Assembly: GCA_003170295.1 (NCBI GenBank)
Contig: PNAJ01000114.1
Span: 18,964-82,963 of the forward strand
Direction: 5' to 3'
Length of the DNA stretch: 64,000 bases
From: Bryobacterales bacterium
Lineage (GTDB): Bacteria > Acidobacteriota > Terriglobia > Bryobacterales > Bryobacteraceae
Position 1 is the first letter of the stretch. The number at the start of each line of letters is the position of its first letter. A program made the translations under genes and the position numbers. Of the stretch, positions 24,736 to 33,180 are shown piece after piece. The notes beneath the pieces are model-generated. The model was not told the origin of the DNA and ran no database searches. It saw only the letters and a list, made by a program, of their open reading frames with translations.

Positions 24736-26061
24736 ATGGCTCTCGATTCGAATCTGGTTCTTGACGAAGAAACAACGGTCGGGAACTACTTCGTCTCGAA
24801 CTATCCTCCTTATTCGTTCTGGAGCGAGGCCAATGTAGCGGACGCGCATGCGGCGCTTAACCGTGCGCCGGCCCCGAATACGCCGCTTGGCGTATATCTC
24901 CACATCCCTTTCTGCCGCAAGCGCTGCACTTTTTGCTATTTCAAAGTTTATACCGACAAAAATGCGTCCGAGATCGAAGGCTACATGGACGCCGCGATCA
25001 AAGAGCTGGAAATTTACTCGAAAAAGCCGTTCATCGGGGGCCGTAAGCCAAAATTTATTTATTTCGGCGGAGGCACTCCATCCTATATATCGTCGAAGCA
25101 GCTGGCTTCGACGGTCGACGCGATGAAGAGGGCGCTGCCTTGGGATGAAGTGGAGGAGGTCGCGTTCGAATGCGAGCCAGGGACGCTGACCGAAGGCAAA
25201 CTCCGCACGATTAAGGATCAGGGCGTGACGCGGCTGAGCCTGGGGATCGAAAATTTCGACGATCATATTCTAGAGATTAACGGCCGCGCGCATCGCTCCA
25301 AGGAAGTCGCCCGATCCTACGATTTCGCACGTTCCATCGGCTTCCCCCAGATCAACATCGATCTGATCGCCGGCATGATGGGGGAGACGGAGGCGAATTG
25401 GCAGGATTGCATCGGAAAAACCATCGCGATGCAACCCGACTCCGTCACCATCTACCAGATGGAAGTGCCTTACAACACTGGCATTTTTAAGGAAATGAAA
25501 ATTCTGGGTCAAACCACCGCGCCGGTGGCCGATTGGAAAACCAAGCGCCACTGGGTGAAGGACGCGTTCGCCGCGCTGGAACAAGCTGGATACTCGGTCG
25601 CCAGCGCGTACACTGCCGTGAAAGACTCGTCGAAAGCAAAATTTCTTTATCGCGACCTGCTGTGGGCTGGAGCGGATCTGATCGGCGCGGGCGTCGCTTC
25701 GTTCTCGCACGTCGGGGGCACCCATTTTCAAAATCAGCACGACTGGGACCCGTACCTGGCAGCGATCAATCGCGGCGAGTTGCCGATTTATCGCGCGCTC
25801 ACGCCAAATCCCGAAGAGCGCATGATCCGTGAGTTCGTTCTGCAAATGAAGCTCGGCCATGTGGAGAGCGCGTATTTCCAGCGCAAATTCGGCGTCGACG
25901 TCGAGAGACGTTTCCATGGCCCGCTTCAGAATCTGAAAGACCGCGGTCTGCTCGCGACGGACCACGGGATGCTGATCCTTAAGCGCGATGGGCTGCTCCA
26001 GGTCGACCGGCTGCTACACGACTTCTTCCTCCCACAGCACCGGACGGCCCGCTATGCCTGA
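24736..26061 (+). CDS. HemN/HemW-like radical SAM protein
   Basis: A protein of 441 residues. YLHIPFCRKRCTFCYFKVY has the CxxxCxxC [4Fe-4S] motif in the HemN-type context (HIPFC...CxFC), followed by FGGGTPSY (SAM-binding GGTP), FECEPGTLT, TRLSLGIENFDDHILEINGRAH and INIDLIAGMMGETEANWQ, all characteristic of the coproporphyrinogen-oxidase-like group. The C-terminal domain is of HemW size, with NPEERMIREFVLQMKLG. True HemN/HemW acts in heme synthesis or heme trafficking; related copies inside biosynthetic clusters do methylation, cyclisation or oxidation. It overlaps the next gene by eight bases. Being first in an operon of aromatic-acid genes, I infer a pathway enzyme rather than heme metabolism. 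Substrate unknown. Confidence 0.88.
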   Translation: MALDSNLVLDEETTVGNYFVSNYPPYSFWSEANVADAHAALNRAPAPNTPLGVYLHIPFCRKRCTFCYFKVYTDKNASEIEGYMDAAIKELEIYSKKPFIGGRKPKFIYFGGGTPSYISSKQLASTVDAMKRALPWDEVEEVAFECEPGTLTEGKLRTIKDQGVTRLSLGIENFDDHILEINGRAHRSKEVARSYDFARSIGFPQINIDLIAGMMGETEANWQDCIGKTIAMQPDSVTIYQMEVPYNTGIFKEMKILGQTTAPVADWKTKRHWVKDAFAALEQAGYSVASAYTAVKDSSKAKFLYRDLLWAGADLIGAGVASFSHVGGTHFQNQHDWDPYLAAINRGELPIYRALTPNPEERMIREFVLQMKLGHVESAYFQRKFGVDVERRFHGPLQNLKDRGLLATDHGMLILKRDGLLQVDRLLHDFFLPQHRTARYA

Positions 26062-26629
26062 ACTTATCGATACTCTAACCGCCGCTGTGTCCGACGTCGC
26101 CCTCCTTTATCCGCTCAACGAGTTTTACTCGCAGGCGGGTCTCTCGCTTCCCTTTGCCACGCGCATCAATGGTCGCGATATGCCGGAGCCTTATCGCCAC
26201 CTGCTGGTTCACGATCGCGACATGACGCCGACGCTCGAAGCCGCTTATGATCGAAAGATGAATCTGCGCGTGCTGAAATACTCGCTCGTTGGCGAGGTCT
26301 TTTCGCGCCAGATCGTGCTGGTTCCGGAGGACAGCGATTCCCCCGCGGTTTTTGGCGCGATCAAAATTTATCTGGACCAGTTCCCTGCCGCGGCGCGCGA
26401 TCTTGTGTTGGAGCGCAAGCTGCCGCTGGGAACGATTCTCGAATCGCAAGCGATCAAGCATTTCAGCCGTCCCGACGCTTTTTTTGAAGTCGAGGCCGAC
26501 GGGTCCATCTGCCAGGGCTTGCACATCACCGGCCCCGCGCGGCTCTATGGGCGGCGCAACATGCTGGGCAACAGCACGGGTCGAAAATTAGCGCAGGTTT
26601 TAGAAATCCTCCCGGAGAATTTTAGATGA
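26054..26629 (+). CDS. Chorismate pyruvate-lyase-like protein (UbiC/DUF98 fold)
   Basis: A protein of 191 residues; ATG 26054 lies within the last codons of the radical SAM gene. LLVHDRDMTPTLEAAY, then a strand-rich centre with FSRQIVLV and FGAIKIYLDQFP, then LPLGTILESQAIKHFSRPDAFFEVEAD and LYGRRNMLGNSTGRKLAQVLEILPENF follow the UbiC/DUF98 plan: REvvL, PLG..L and RR......EILP. UbiC removes pyruvate from chorismate to give 4-hydroxybenzoate; DUF98 relatives make 4- or 3-hydroxybenzoate in pigment and antibiotic pathways. The active-site Glu and Arg cannot be assigned with certainty. It is cytoplasmic and overlaps the following gene by four bases (ATGA). No other ubiquinone gene is nearby, which favours a special aromatic product. 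Confidence 0.75.
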   Translation: MPELIDTLTAAVSDVALLYPLNEFYSQAGLSLPFATRINGRDMPEPYRHLLVHDRDMTPTLEAAYDRKMNLRVLKYSLVGEVFSRQIVLVPEDSDSPAVFGAIKIYLDQFPAAARDLVLERKLPLGTILESQAIKHFSRPDAFFEVEADGSICQGLHITGPARLYGRRNMLGNSTGRKLAQVLEILPENFR

Positions 26630-27891
26630 ACTACGATGCAATCGTGATCGGCGGCGGTCCCGCCGGATCCACGGCCGCGGCGACGCTGGCCCTCAAGGGA
26701 CGCAAGGTTGTTCTGCTCGAAAAGGAGAAATTCCCGCGCTATCACATCGGCGAATCGCTGCTGCCCTACGGCTACTTCACCATGGAGCGGATCGGCGTGC
26801 TCGACAAAATGAAGAAGTCGGCGTTCACAAAAAAATATAGCGTGCAATTCGTCAGCCCCGATGGCCGCGCCTCCGTCCCGTTCTACTTCCACACTCATTT
26901 GCAGCACGAAGCCGCGCAAACCTGGCAGGTACTTCGCAGCGAGTTCGACCAGTTGATGCTCGACAACGCCCGCGAAAAAGGCGTCGTGGTTCACGAAGAA
27001 ACCACGGTTCGTGAAGGGATCTGGGAAAACGGCGCGGTGGTCGGCGTGAAAGCGGTTAGCAAGGATGGCTCGACAACCGAATTCCGCGCGCCCATCACGA
27101 TTGATGCCACCGGTCGCGACGCATTTTTCATTTCTCGCAGCGGCTGGAAAATTCGCGATCCTTATTTAGACAAGATCGCCGTCTGGACCTATTACAAGGG
27201 CGCAAAGCGCGACTCCGGATATGACGAAGGCGCGACCACCGTCGCTTATGTGCCCGAAAAAGGCTGGTTCTGGTACATTCCTCTCGCCGGCGATATCGTC
27301 AGCGTAGGGGTCGTTGCTGAAAAAACTTATCTATATAAAACCTCGAAGGACCTTAAGGAAATCTTCGATCAACAGGTCGAGCAGAACGTCTGGATCAAGG
27401 ATCATCTCGCGGTGGGCGAACAAATCGGCCCCTATCGCGTGACGGGCGAGTATTCCTACCGCTCGCGCCATTGCGGAGCGCAGGGTCTGATCCTCACCGG
27501 CGACGCGTTTGCGTTTCTCGATCCGGTCTTTTCCTCCGGCGTGTTCCTCGCGCTGTACAGCGGCGAGATGGGAGCGAACTTCGCCGACGCCTGCCTCACC
27601 GATAACGACTTCTCAGCCTCGCGCTTCGTTAAATACGGAACCGAGCTCTGCAAGAGCATCGAATCGATGCGCGCCCTGGTCTACGCTTTCTACGATCACA
27701 ACTTCAGCTTCCGCGAATATCTGAAGGAGTTCCCCACGATGAAGGGCGACGTGACCGACTGCCTGATCGGCAATCTGCTGCACGATTTTCAACCGATGTA
27801 CGACGGCATGTCGAAGCACGCCAAGCTCCCCGAACCCTTAAAACACGGCGCGCCATTACTCCAAGAAGAAACGGTTTCCGTTCAAGGGTGA
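26626..27891 (+). CDS. Flavin-dependent halogenase-like FAD monooxygenase
   Basis: A protein of 421 residues. YDAIVIGGGPAGSTAAATLALKG is the FAD site. G213-WFWYIP219 gives the WxWxIP pattern and F297-LDPVFSSG305 the FxxPxxSxG pattern, both regarded as marks of flavin-dependent halogenases; Lys69/Lys70 sits about where the catalytic Lys of phenol/pyrrole halogenases is expected. LYTGDAFAF-type text (ILTGDAFAFLDP) is the second FAD motif. If active, it would chlorinate or brominate an activated aromatic ring, here plausibly the hydroxybenzoate made by the preceding enzyme. Geranylgeranyl-reductase-like oxidoreductases share part of these motifs, so hydroxylation or reduction remains possible. 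It needs a flavin reductase, not seen here. GTGA overlap with the next gene. Confidence 0.8.
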   Translation: MNYDAIVIGGGPAGSTAAATLALKGRKVVLLEKEKFPRYHIGESLLPYGYFTMERIGVLDKMKKSAFTKKYSVQFVSPDGRASVPFYFHTHLQHEAAQTWQVLRSEFDQLMLDNAREKGVVVHEETTVREGIWENGAVVGVKAVSKDGSTTEFRAPITIDATGRDAFFISRSGWKIRDPYLDKIAVWTYYKGAKRDSGYDEGATTVAYVPEKGWFWYIPLAGDIVSVGVVAEKTYLYKTSKDLKEIFDQQVEQNVWIKDHLAVGEQIGPYRVTGEYSYRSRHCGAQGLILTGDAFAFLDPVFSSGVFLALYSGEMGANFADACLTDNDFSASRFVKYGTELCKSIESMRALVYAFYDHNFSFREYLKEFPTMKGDVTDCLIGNLLHDFQPMYDGMSKHAKLPEPLKHGAPLLQEETVSVQG

Positions 27892-29039
27892 CCGCGAGAA
27901 TCAAATCGCTTCTCGATACGATTCTTCCCGCGAATCGATTCTACGCCCGCAAGCTCGCGAGCGGCGACGATTTTTTCACGACCAAACAAGAACTAATCGA
28001 CGATCAAGCCGCGCATCCTCCGTACGGCACCAACCTGACGTTCGCGCGCGATCGCTATACTCGGTTCTGCCAGACCAGCGGAACCTCGGGGCATCCGCTC
28101 CGCTGGCTCGATACGCCGGAGAGTTGGAATTGGATGCTCGGCAATTGGGACCGCGTTTATCAAGCCGCAGGCATCACCGCGAAAGATCACATCTTCTTCG
28201 CGTTCTCCTTCGGACCCTTCCTCGGATTCTGGACCGCCTTCGAATCTGCCACGCGCATGGGCGCGCTAGCGATTCCCGGCGGAGGAATGCGCACCGCCGT
28301 CCGCCTCCGGACGATTTTAGAGACTCGCGCGACGGTGCTCTGCTGCACGCCCACCTATGCCATCCGCCTCGCCGAAGCAGCCGCCGAAGAAAAAATCGAC
28401 ATCCAAGTCTCGAACATTCGCCGCATCATCGTAGCCGGTGAACCGGGTGGCAGCATCGCGTCGACGCGCGCTCATATCGAAAAGCTGTGGCCCGGCGCGC
28501 GCGTCGTCGATCATCACGGCATGACCGAAACCGGCCCCGTCAGCTACGGCTGCCAGGCGCGCCCCGGCGTTCTGCACATCATCGAATCTTCTTACATCGC
28601 CGAGGTCATCGACGGAGAACTGATCCTCACGAATCTTGGACGCATCGGCTCTCCGGTGATTCGCTACCGGACGGGCGATTTGGTCCGCGCCGTCAGCGGC
28701 CAGTGCGTCTGCGGCTCGATCGATGTTGCGCTCGAAGGAGGCATTCTCGGCCGCACCGACGATATGGTCGTCGTCCGCGGCGTCAACATTTACCCCACCG
28801 CGGTCGAAGAAGTTCTCCGCTCCGAAGGCGTCACCGAGTATCGAGTAGAAGTGCGAACCGATCGGTCCATGACGCAGCTACACATTCAAGTCGAGTCGGA
28901 CCCCTCTGCAATTCATCGCCTGGAAGCCGCACTCACCAACGCGTTTGCGCTCCGCATCCCCGTAGAGAGCGTCGCCACCGGCACTCTGCCGCGTTTCGAA
29001 GCGAAGGCGAAGAGATGGGTTCGCTATGATCGGTCTTAA
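27888..29039 (+). CDS. PaaK-like acyl-adenylating ligase
   Basis: A protein of 383 residues from GTG 27888, overlapping the halogenase-like stop as GTGA. CQTSGTSGHPLRW (about 61-73) is the P-loop of the ANL superfamily; DHHGMTETGPVSYGC is the aromatic/Thr-Glu motif, IRYRTGDLV the ribose-binding Asp, and GRTDDMVVVRGVNIYPTAVEEV the hinge into the C-terminal domain; PRFEAKAKRWVR supplies candidate catalytic Lys residues. The short length and motif forms match the phenylacetate-CoA ligase group. It would activate an aryl acid as AMP ester and pass it to CoA, a carrier or directly to an amine. No carrier-protein gene is present, so CoA or direct amide transfer is more likely. Clearly part of the same operon. 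Confidence 0.88.
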   Translation: MTARIKSLLDTILPANRFYARKLASGDDFFTTKQELIDDQAAHPPYGTNLTFARDRYTRFCQTSGTSGHPLRWLDTPESWNWMLGNWDRVYQAAGITAKDHIFFAFSFGPFLGFWTAFESATRMGALAIPGGGMRTAVRLRTILETRATVLCCTPTYAIRLAEAAAEEKIDIQVSNIRRIIVAGEPGGSIASTRAHIEKLWPGARVVDHHGMTETGPVSYGCQARPGVLHIIESSYIAEVIDGELILTNLGRIGSPVIRYRTGDLVRAVSGQCVCGSIDVALEGGILGRTDDMVVVRGVNIYPTAVEEVLRSEGVTEYRVEVRTDRSMTQLHIQVESDPSAIHRLEAALTNAFALRIPVESVATGTLPRFEAKAKRWVRYDRS

Positions 29040-29737
29040 TGAATCGCGAGTATCATAAGTGGTACAGTCCGAGCCTCGGGCGCGACATGGAACTGCTCGT
29101 GTTCGGGCATGCCGGAATTCCCGTCATCGTGTTTCCCACTTCGATGGGCCGTTTTTTCGACTACGAGAATCGCAACATGATCGGCGTCATCGGCGATCAG
29201 TACGAAAACGGCCAAATACAGGCCTTTTGCGTCGATTCCGTCGATGCCGAGAGCTGGTATAACAAGTCCGTCCATCCCGCGCTGCGCGCCGCGCGGCACG
29301 TGCAATACGACAACTATTTGGTCAACGAGTTGGTTCCGTTTGTCCATTCGCGCAACGCATCTTCTGAGTTAGCAGTCACCGGATGCAGCTTCGGCGGCTA
29401 TCATTCCGTGAACTTCGCGCTCAAGCATCCGCAACTGGTGACGCAAACGCTCAGCATGGGCGGAGCCTTCGACATCCACCAGTTTCTCGACGGCTACTAC
29501 GACGACAACTGCTACTACAACTGCCCTCCGGATTTTCTCCCCGATGTCAACGATCCAGCGATTGATCGTTTGAAGATCGTTCTCGCGGCGGGCGAGACCG
29601 ATATCTGCCGCCCTGAAAATGAGCGCCTCTCCGGCATCCTGTCGGCGAAGGGCATCCCGCACACGCTCGACATCTGGGGCGATGGCGCGGGACACGATTG
29701 GCCGTGGTGGCAGGAGATGGTCGAAAAATATCTCTAG
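29039..29737 (+). CDS. Alpha/beta-hydrolase-fold esterase-family protein
   Basis: A protein of 232 residues; its ATG shares a base with the TAA of the ligase (TAATG). The nucleophile elbow is G-C-S117-F-G-G-YHS; the acid is probably Asp in LAAGETDICR, and the His is in GAGHDWPWW near the end. No signal peptide, so cytoplasmic. The start HKWYSPSLGRDMELLVFGHAG and the elbow resemble the esterase D/antigen-85-like group often found beside amidoligase genes. In this setting it could release product from CoA, hydrolyse an ester precursor or act as an acyltransferase. It is the last gene of the first operon, but by family association it belongs with the ATP-grasp genes that follow after the gap. 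Confidence 0.85.
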   Translation: MNREYHKWYSPSLGRDMELLVFGHAGIPVIVFPTSMGRFFDYENRNMIGVIGDQYENGQIQAFCVDSVDAESWYNKSVHPALRAARHVQYDNYLVNELVPFVHSRNASSELAVTGCSFGGYHSVNFALKHPQLVTQTLSMGGAFDIHQFLDGYYDDNCYYNCPPDFLPDVNDPAIDRLKIVLAAGETDICRPENERLSGILSAKGIPHTLDIWGDGAGHDWPWWQEMVEKYL

Positions 29738-30122
29738 CCGCGCGAATTTAGCGCCGGAAACGCGACCGTTAGACGCCAGTTTAACGCTAAATAACGCTGG
29801 GAGCTAAAAAGGCACTCCGGTGCGCGAGTCCAAGAAAACACATCACTTTACTCCAATCCGCGAAAACTTCCTCGCGTTAGATTCGCGTTATTTTAACGCG
29901 AGGCGAGGACAAGCCCGGGGCCCGTCCTACTTGACTCAGGATAGATGGGGTAGTGGAGGGCGACGGTGCTTGAAGAGCTTATCGTTTTGATTTGATGATT
30001 GGTTAGCGACGCGATATTTCGGCTACTGTTTCCATGGCCGTTTCTCCGTCGATTTAGCGAACCGCATGCTTTGCGTGGCAGCTCCGCTTCAGGATGTGTG
30101 TCTGCGATACCATGCGAACAGC
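29738..30122. other. 385-base intergenic region between the two operons
   Basis: No convincing gene. It contains CCAG...CTGG and GTTTAACGC/AATAACGC repeats near 29780-29805 and the strong stem at 29870-29903. The second half is AT-richer (about 29980-30040) and could hold a promoter for the ATP-grasp operon, but I cannot point to a good -35/-10 pair. Confidence 0.6.
29870..29903. terminator. Strong inverted repeat, possible terminator
   Basis: CCTCGCGTTA (29870-29879) pairs perfectly with TAACGCGAGG (29894-29903) around a 14-base loop. There is no clear T-run on the plus strand after it, so it may be a Rho-dependent pause, mRNA stabiliser or protein site rather than a classical terminator. 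Confidence 0.45.
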
Positions 30123-31049
30123 ATGGGAAAAATCGGCGTCATCTACGGAATGGAAAACACGTTCCCCCCCGCATTGGTCGACCGCATCAATGCAATGCGA
30201 GTCGAAGGCGTCGAGGCCGAACACATCCACATCGGCGGCATAAAAATGGCCGAGCCCTCCGGCTACCGCGTCATCGTGGACCGCATCTCTCACGACATCG
30301 CCTTCTATCGAGCTTATCTCAAAAACGCCGCGCTCAACGGCGCCACGATCATCAATAATCCATTCTGGTGGGGCGCGGACGACAAATTCTTCAACTACGC
30401 GCTGGCCTCGAAAATAGGCGTTGCCGTTCCCCGCACGGTGCTCCTGCCGCACAAAGCGCATCCGCCCGGAACCACGGCGCAATCCATGCGTAATCTGATC
30501 TACCCGTTGAACTGGGAAGAAATTTTTGAGTACATCGGCTTCCCGGCGTTCCTGAAACCCTTCAGCGGAGGCGGCTGGAAAAGCGTCTATAAGGTCGACA
30601 CGCCCGCCGAGCTCTTCTCCGCCTACGACGAAACCGGCGACCTCTGCATGACCCTGCAGAAGGCCGTTAACTTCACCGATTATTTCCGCTGCTACGTGGT
30701 CGGCCAGCAAAAGGTTCACATCATGCAATACGATCCGCGCCGTCCGCACGCGCATCGCTATGTGCTGGACGCGCCGCCGATCGATCCCGCACTGTACCGG
30801 CGGCTCGAAGATGATTGCCTGAAATTATGCCGCGCTCTCGGCTACGATCTCAACACCGTCGAGTTCGCGGTGGAAGACGGCGTTCCGTATGCGATCGATT
30901 TTCTAAATCCCGCCCCCGACGCCGAGCTGCAATCCGTCGGCAAAAAGAACTTCGATTGGATTGTCGATGCCGTCGCGGAATACGCGGTAGAGCAGGCTCT
31001 AGCAGAGCCTGTACAGGTGACCATGCGGTGGGCGAGCTTCCTGTCATGA
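30123..31049 (+). CDS. RimK-like ATP-grasp ligase
   Basis: A protein of 308 residues starting at ATG 30123 (MGKIGVIYGMENTFP). ATP-grasp features: a first Rossmann-like domain to about residue 95, NNPFWWGADDKFFNYALASKIGVAVPRTVLLPH (entry to the central domain), FPAFLKPFSGGGWKSVYKV (glycine-rich lid with the ATP-binding Lys), and the C-terminal metal site NTVEFAVEDGVPYAIDFLNPAPD, where E and D-x-N coordinate magnesium. These enzymes join a carboxylate through an acyl-phosphate to an amine or thiol. Typical substrates of near relatives are amino acids or peptides. The stop overlaps the next start (ATGA). First gene of the second operon. Confidence 0.88.
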   Translation: MGKIGVIYGMENTFPPALVDRINAMRVEGVEAEHIHIGGIKMAEPSGYRVIVDRISHDIAFYRAYLKNAALNGATIINNPFWWGADDKFFNYALASKIGVAVPRTVLLPHKAHPPGTTAQSMRNLIYPLNWEEIFEYIGFPAFLKPFSGGGWKSVYKVDTPAELFSAYDETGDLCMTLQKAVNFTDYFRCYVVGQQKVHIMQYDPRRPHAHRYVLDAPPIDPALYRRLEDDCLKLCRALGYDLNTVEFAVEDGVPYAIDFLNPAPDAELQSVGKKNFDWIVDAVAEYAVEQALAEPVQVTMRWASFLS

Positions 31050-32176
31050 CCCGGCCCAGCTTCACCATCGGCATCGAAGAGGAGTATCAGACCATTGACC
31101 CGGTGACGCGCGACTTGCGCTCGCACATCGACGCCGAAATCATCGCCAAGGGCAAGATGCAGCTTAAGGAAGCGGTGAAAGCCGAGATGCATCAAAGCGT
31201 CGTCGAGGTTGGCACCGGCATCTGCGAGAACATTCAGGACGCGCGCGAGGAAGTCCGCCAGCTTCGCGGCGCCATCATCACGCTAACTCGCGAAAATGGA
31301 TTGCGCCTCGCGGCCTCCGGCACGCATCCGTTTGCCGACTGGCGGAAACAGGAGATCTATCCCGACGAGCGCTACTACACCATCGTCGAGGATATGAAAA
31401 CCGTCGCGCGCGGCAATCTCATTTTTGGTTTGCATGTGCATATCGGTGTGGAGGATCGCGAAACCGCGATTCATCTGATGAACGCGGCACGGTACTTCGT
31501 TCCGCATATGCTGGCGCTGTCGGCCAATTCGCCGTTCTGGCTCGGCATGGACATGGGACTGAAATCATATCGCTGCAAAGTGTTCGATAAATTTCCGCGC
31601 ACGAACATTCCCGATTATTTTCCAAGTTGGGGCGAGTATCAGAGCTTCGTCGATCTTCTCGTCCAGACGCACTGCATCGACAACGCGAAGAAAATCTGGT
31701 GGGATATCCGCCCGCATCCGACATTCCCGACGCTCGAATTTCGCTGCTGCGATATTCCCATGCGCCTCGATGAAACGATCGCGCTTGCCGCGTTGATCCA
31801 GGCGACCGTGGCAAAATTATATAAGCTCCACGAAGCGAATCAGGGCTTTCGTCTCTATCGCCGCGCGCTAATCATGGAAAACAAGTGGCGTGCCGCGCGC
31901 TATGGGCTCGATGGCAAGCTGATCGATTTCGGCCGCCGCATCGAAGTCCCCATGCGCGATCTGGTCGATGAATATCTTGCCTTTGTCGACGATGTTCTCG
32001 ATGAACTCGGATCGCGCGAAGCGATTGGCGGCATTCGCAAAATCGTGGAAAACGGAAATGGCGCGGACCGTCAACTCCGCGTCTTCAAGGAAACAGGAGA
32101 TTTGACGAAAGTGGTGGATTACATTATTGACGAGACCGAATCGTCGGTATTCGCGGATGCGGGGGCTGCACGTTGA
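31046..32176 (+). CDS. GCS2/YbdK-type carboxylate-amine ligase
   Basis: A protein of 376 residues from ATG 31046. FTIGIEEEYQTIDP is the N-terminal Mg-binding strand of the glutamate-cysteine ligase type 2 fold (IGxEEEF-like). VVEVGTGICENIQDAREEVRQLR, SGTHPFADW, GLHVHIGVEDRETA and RPHPTFPTLEFRCCDIP give the remaining conserved Glu, His and Arg residues. Bacterial YbdK members are weak gamma-glutamylcysteine ligases of uncertain true role; in operons with ATP-grasp genes they are thought to make small amides or peptides. TTGA overlap with the next gene, so the unit is translated as a block. Cytoplasmic. Confidence 0.9.
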   Translation: MTRPSFTIGIEEEYQTIDPVTRDLRSHIDAEIIAKGKMQLKEAVKAEMHQSVVEVGTGICENIQDAREEVRQLRGAIITLTRENGLRLAASGTHPFADWRKQEIYPDERYYTIVEDMKTVARGNLIFGLHVHIGVEDRETAIHLMNAARYFVPHMLALSANSPFWLGMDMGLKSYRCKVFDKFPRTNIPDYFPSWGEYQSFVDLLVQTHCIDNAKKIWWDIRPHPTFPTLEFRCCDIPMRLDETIALAALIQATVAKLYKLHEANQGFRLYRRALIMENKWRAARYGLDGKLIDFGRRIEVPMRDLVDEYLAFVDDVLDELGSREAIGGIRKIVENGNGADRQLRVFKETGDLTKVVDYIIDETESSVFADAGAAR

Positions 32177-33180
32177 TTAAGATTCCCTTCGATCCAGAAT
32201 TTTCGCAAGGCGCGCACAACGCGGTACATGTCTGCCTTCGCATTCAGCCCCAGGAAAAGGTCACGCTAATCACCGATCACGCGTGTCTCGAAATCGCGGC
32301 CAGCATCGCCGCGGAGCTCGACCAGCTCGGGTCGCCGTATGAGACGTTCGTACTCGAAGACCTCGCGCCGAGGCCGTTGACCGACATGCCTCGTCCCATT
32401 CTCGACGACATGGAGACCAGCCAGGTGAGTATTTTCGCGGTCGTCGCGCAGAAGAACGAACTACGCACGCGCATGCAGATGACCGAAGTGGTCAATCGCC
32501 GCAAGATACGGCATGCGCACATGGTCAATATCGAACGCCGCATTATGCTGGAAGGGATGCGCGCCGATTTCAAAAAGGTAGACGCGCTCAGCGTGAAAGT
32601 CTGGGAGATCGCCACGGCATCGCACCAAGTGTGCGCCCGCACGGAGGCAGGCACGGATATCGTGGCCGATTTAAATCCGAATTACAAGTGGCTCAAAACC
32701 AGCGGCATTATTAGCCCAAATAAGTGGGGCAATCTTCCGGGCGGCGAAGTGTTCACGACTCCCGGCGAGGTAAACGGCACGTTCGTTATCGACGGTGTCG
32801 TGGGCGATTATCTCTGCGCCAAGTACGGCGATCTGTGTGAGACCCCGCTGACGATTCATGTCGAGAAGAATCGCCTCAAGGAAGCAACCAGCGCGAATCG
32901 CGAATTGCAGGACGAGTTCTGGCGGTACACGCACACCGACGAAAATAGCGACCGCGTGGGCGAGTTCGCCATCGGCACGAATATCGGCCTGCATGGCGTG
33001 ATTGGAAATATTTTGCAGGATGAAAAAATTCCCGGCGTGCACATCGCTTTTGGAAATCCCTACGGCGCGCACACCGGCGCCGATTGGGATTGCTCCACCC
33101 ATATTGACGTTGTGGGCACGAGGTTCGACATCTGGGCGGACGACCGTCAAATCATGCGGGCGGGCGAGTTTTTGATTTAG
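32173..33180 (+). CDS. Aminopeptidase T-like (M29-family) metallopeptidase
   Basis: A protein of 335 residues; the TTG start at 32173 overlaps the upstream stop as TTGA. C-terminal part has the M29 metal pattern: LPGGEVFTTPGEVNGTFVIDG (Glu ligands), RVGEFAIGTNIG (Glu) and VHIAFGNPYGAHTGADWDCSTHIDVV (His, His, Asp). N-terminal half is the family's alpha/beta domain. M29 enzymes remove N-terminal amino acids using two metal ions. Within an amidoligase operon it may trim a peptide-like product, hydrolyse a protected intermediate or recycle it. The length is slightly below the 370-410 of free-standing M29 enzymes. The next gene starts directly after its stop codon. Confidence 0.85.
   Translation: MIKIPFDPEFSQGAHNAVHVCLRIQPQEKVTLITDHACLEIAASIAAELDQLGSPYETFVLEDLAPRPLTDMPRPILDDMETSQVSIFAVVAQKNELRTRMQMTEVVNRRKIRHAHMVNIERRIMLEGMRADFKKVDALSVKVWEIATASHQVCARTEAGTDIVADLNPNYKWLKTSGIISPNKWGNLPGGEVFTTPGEVNGTFVIDGVVGDYLCAKYGDLCETPLTIHVEKNRLKEATSANRELQDEFWRYTHTDENSDRVGEFAIGTNIGLHGVIGNILQDEKIPGVHIAFGNPYGAHTGADWDCSTHIDVVGTRFDIWADDRQIMRAGEFLI

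Noticed and set aside
24736..26061. Heme biosynthesis gene hemN/hemW
   Set aside because: The CxxxCxxC core fits HemN-like proteins, but the operon context has no heme genes, so no gene symbol was given.
30815..31045. N-terminal extension of the GCS2-type ligase
   Set aside because: It lies inside the ATP-grasp gene and is Arg-rich. ATG 31046 gives the ATGA overlap and the family N-terminus.
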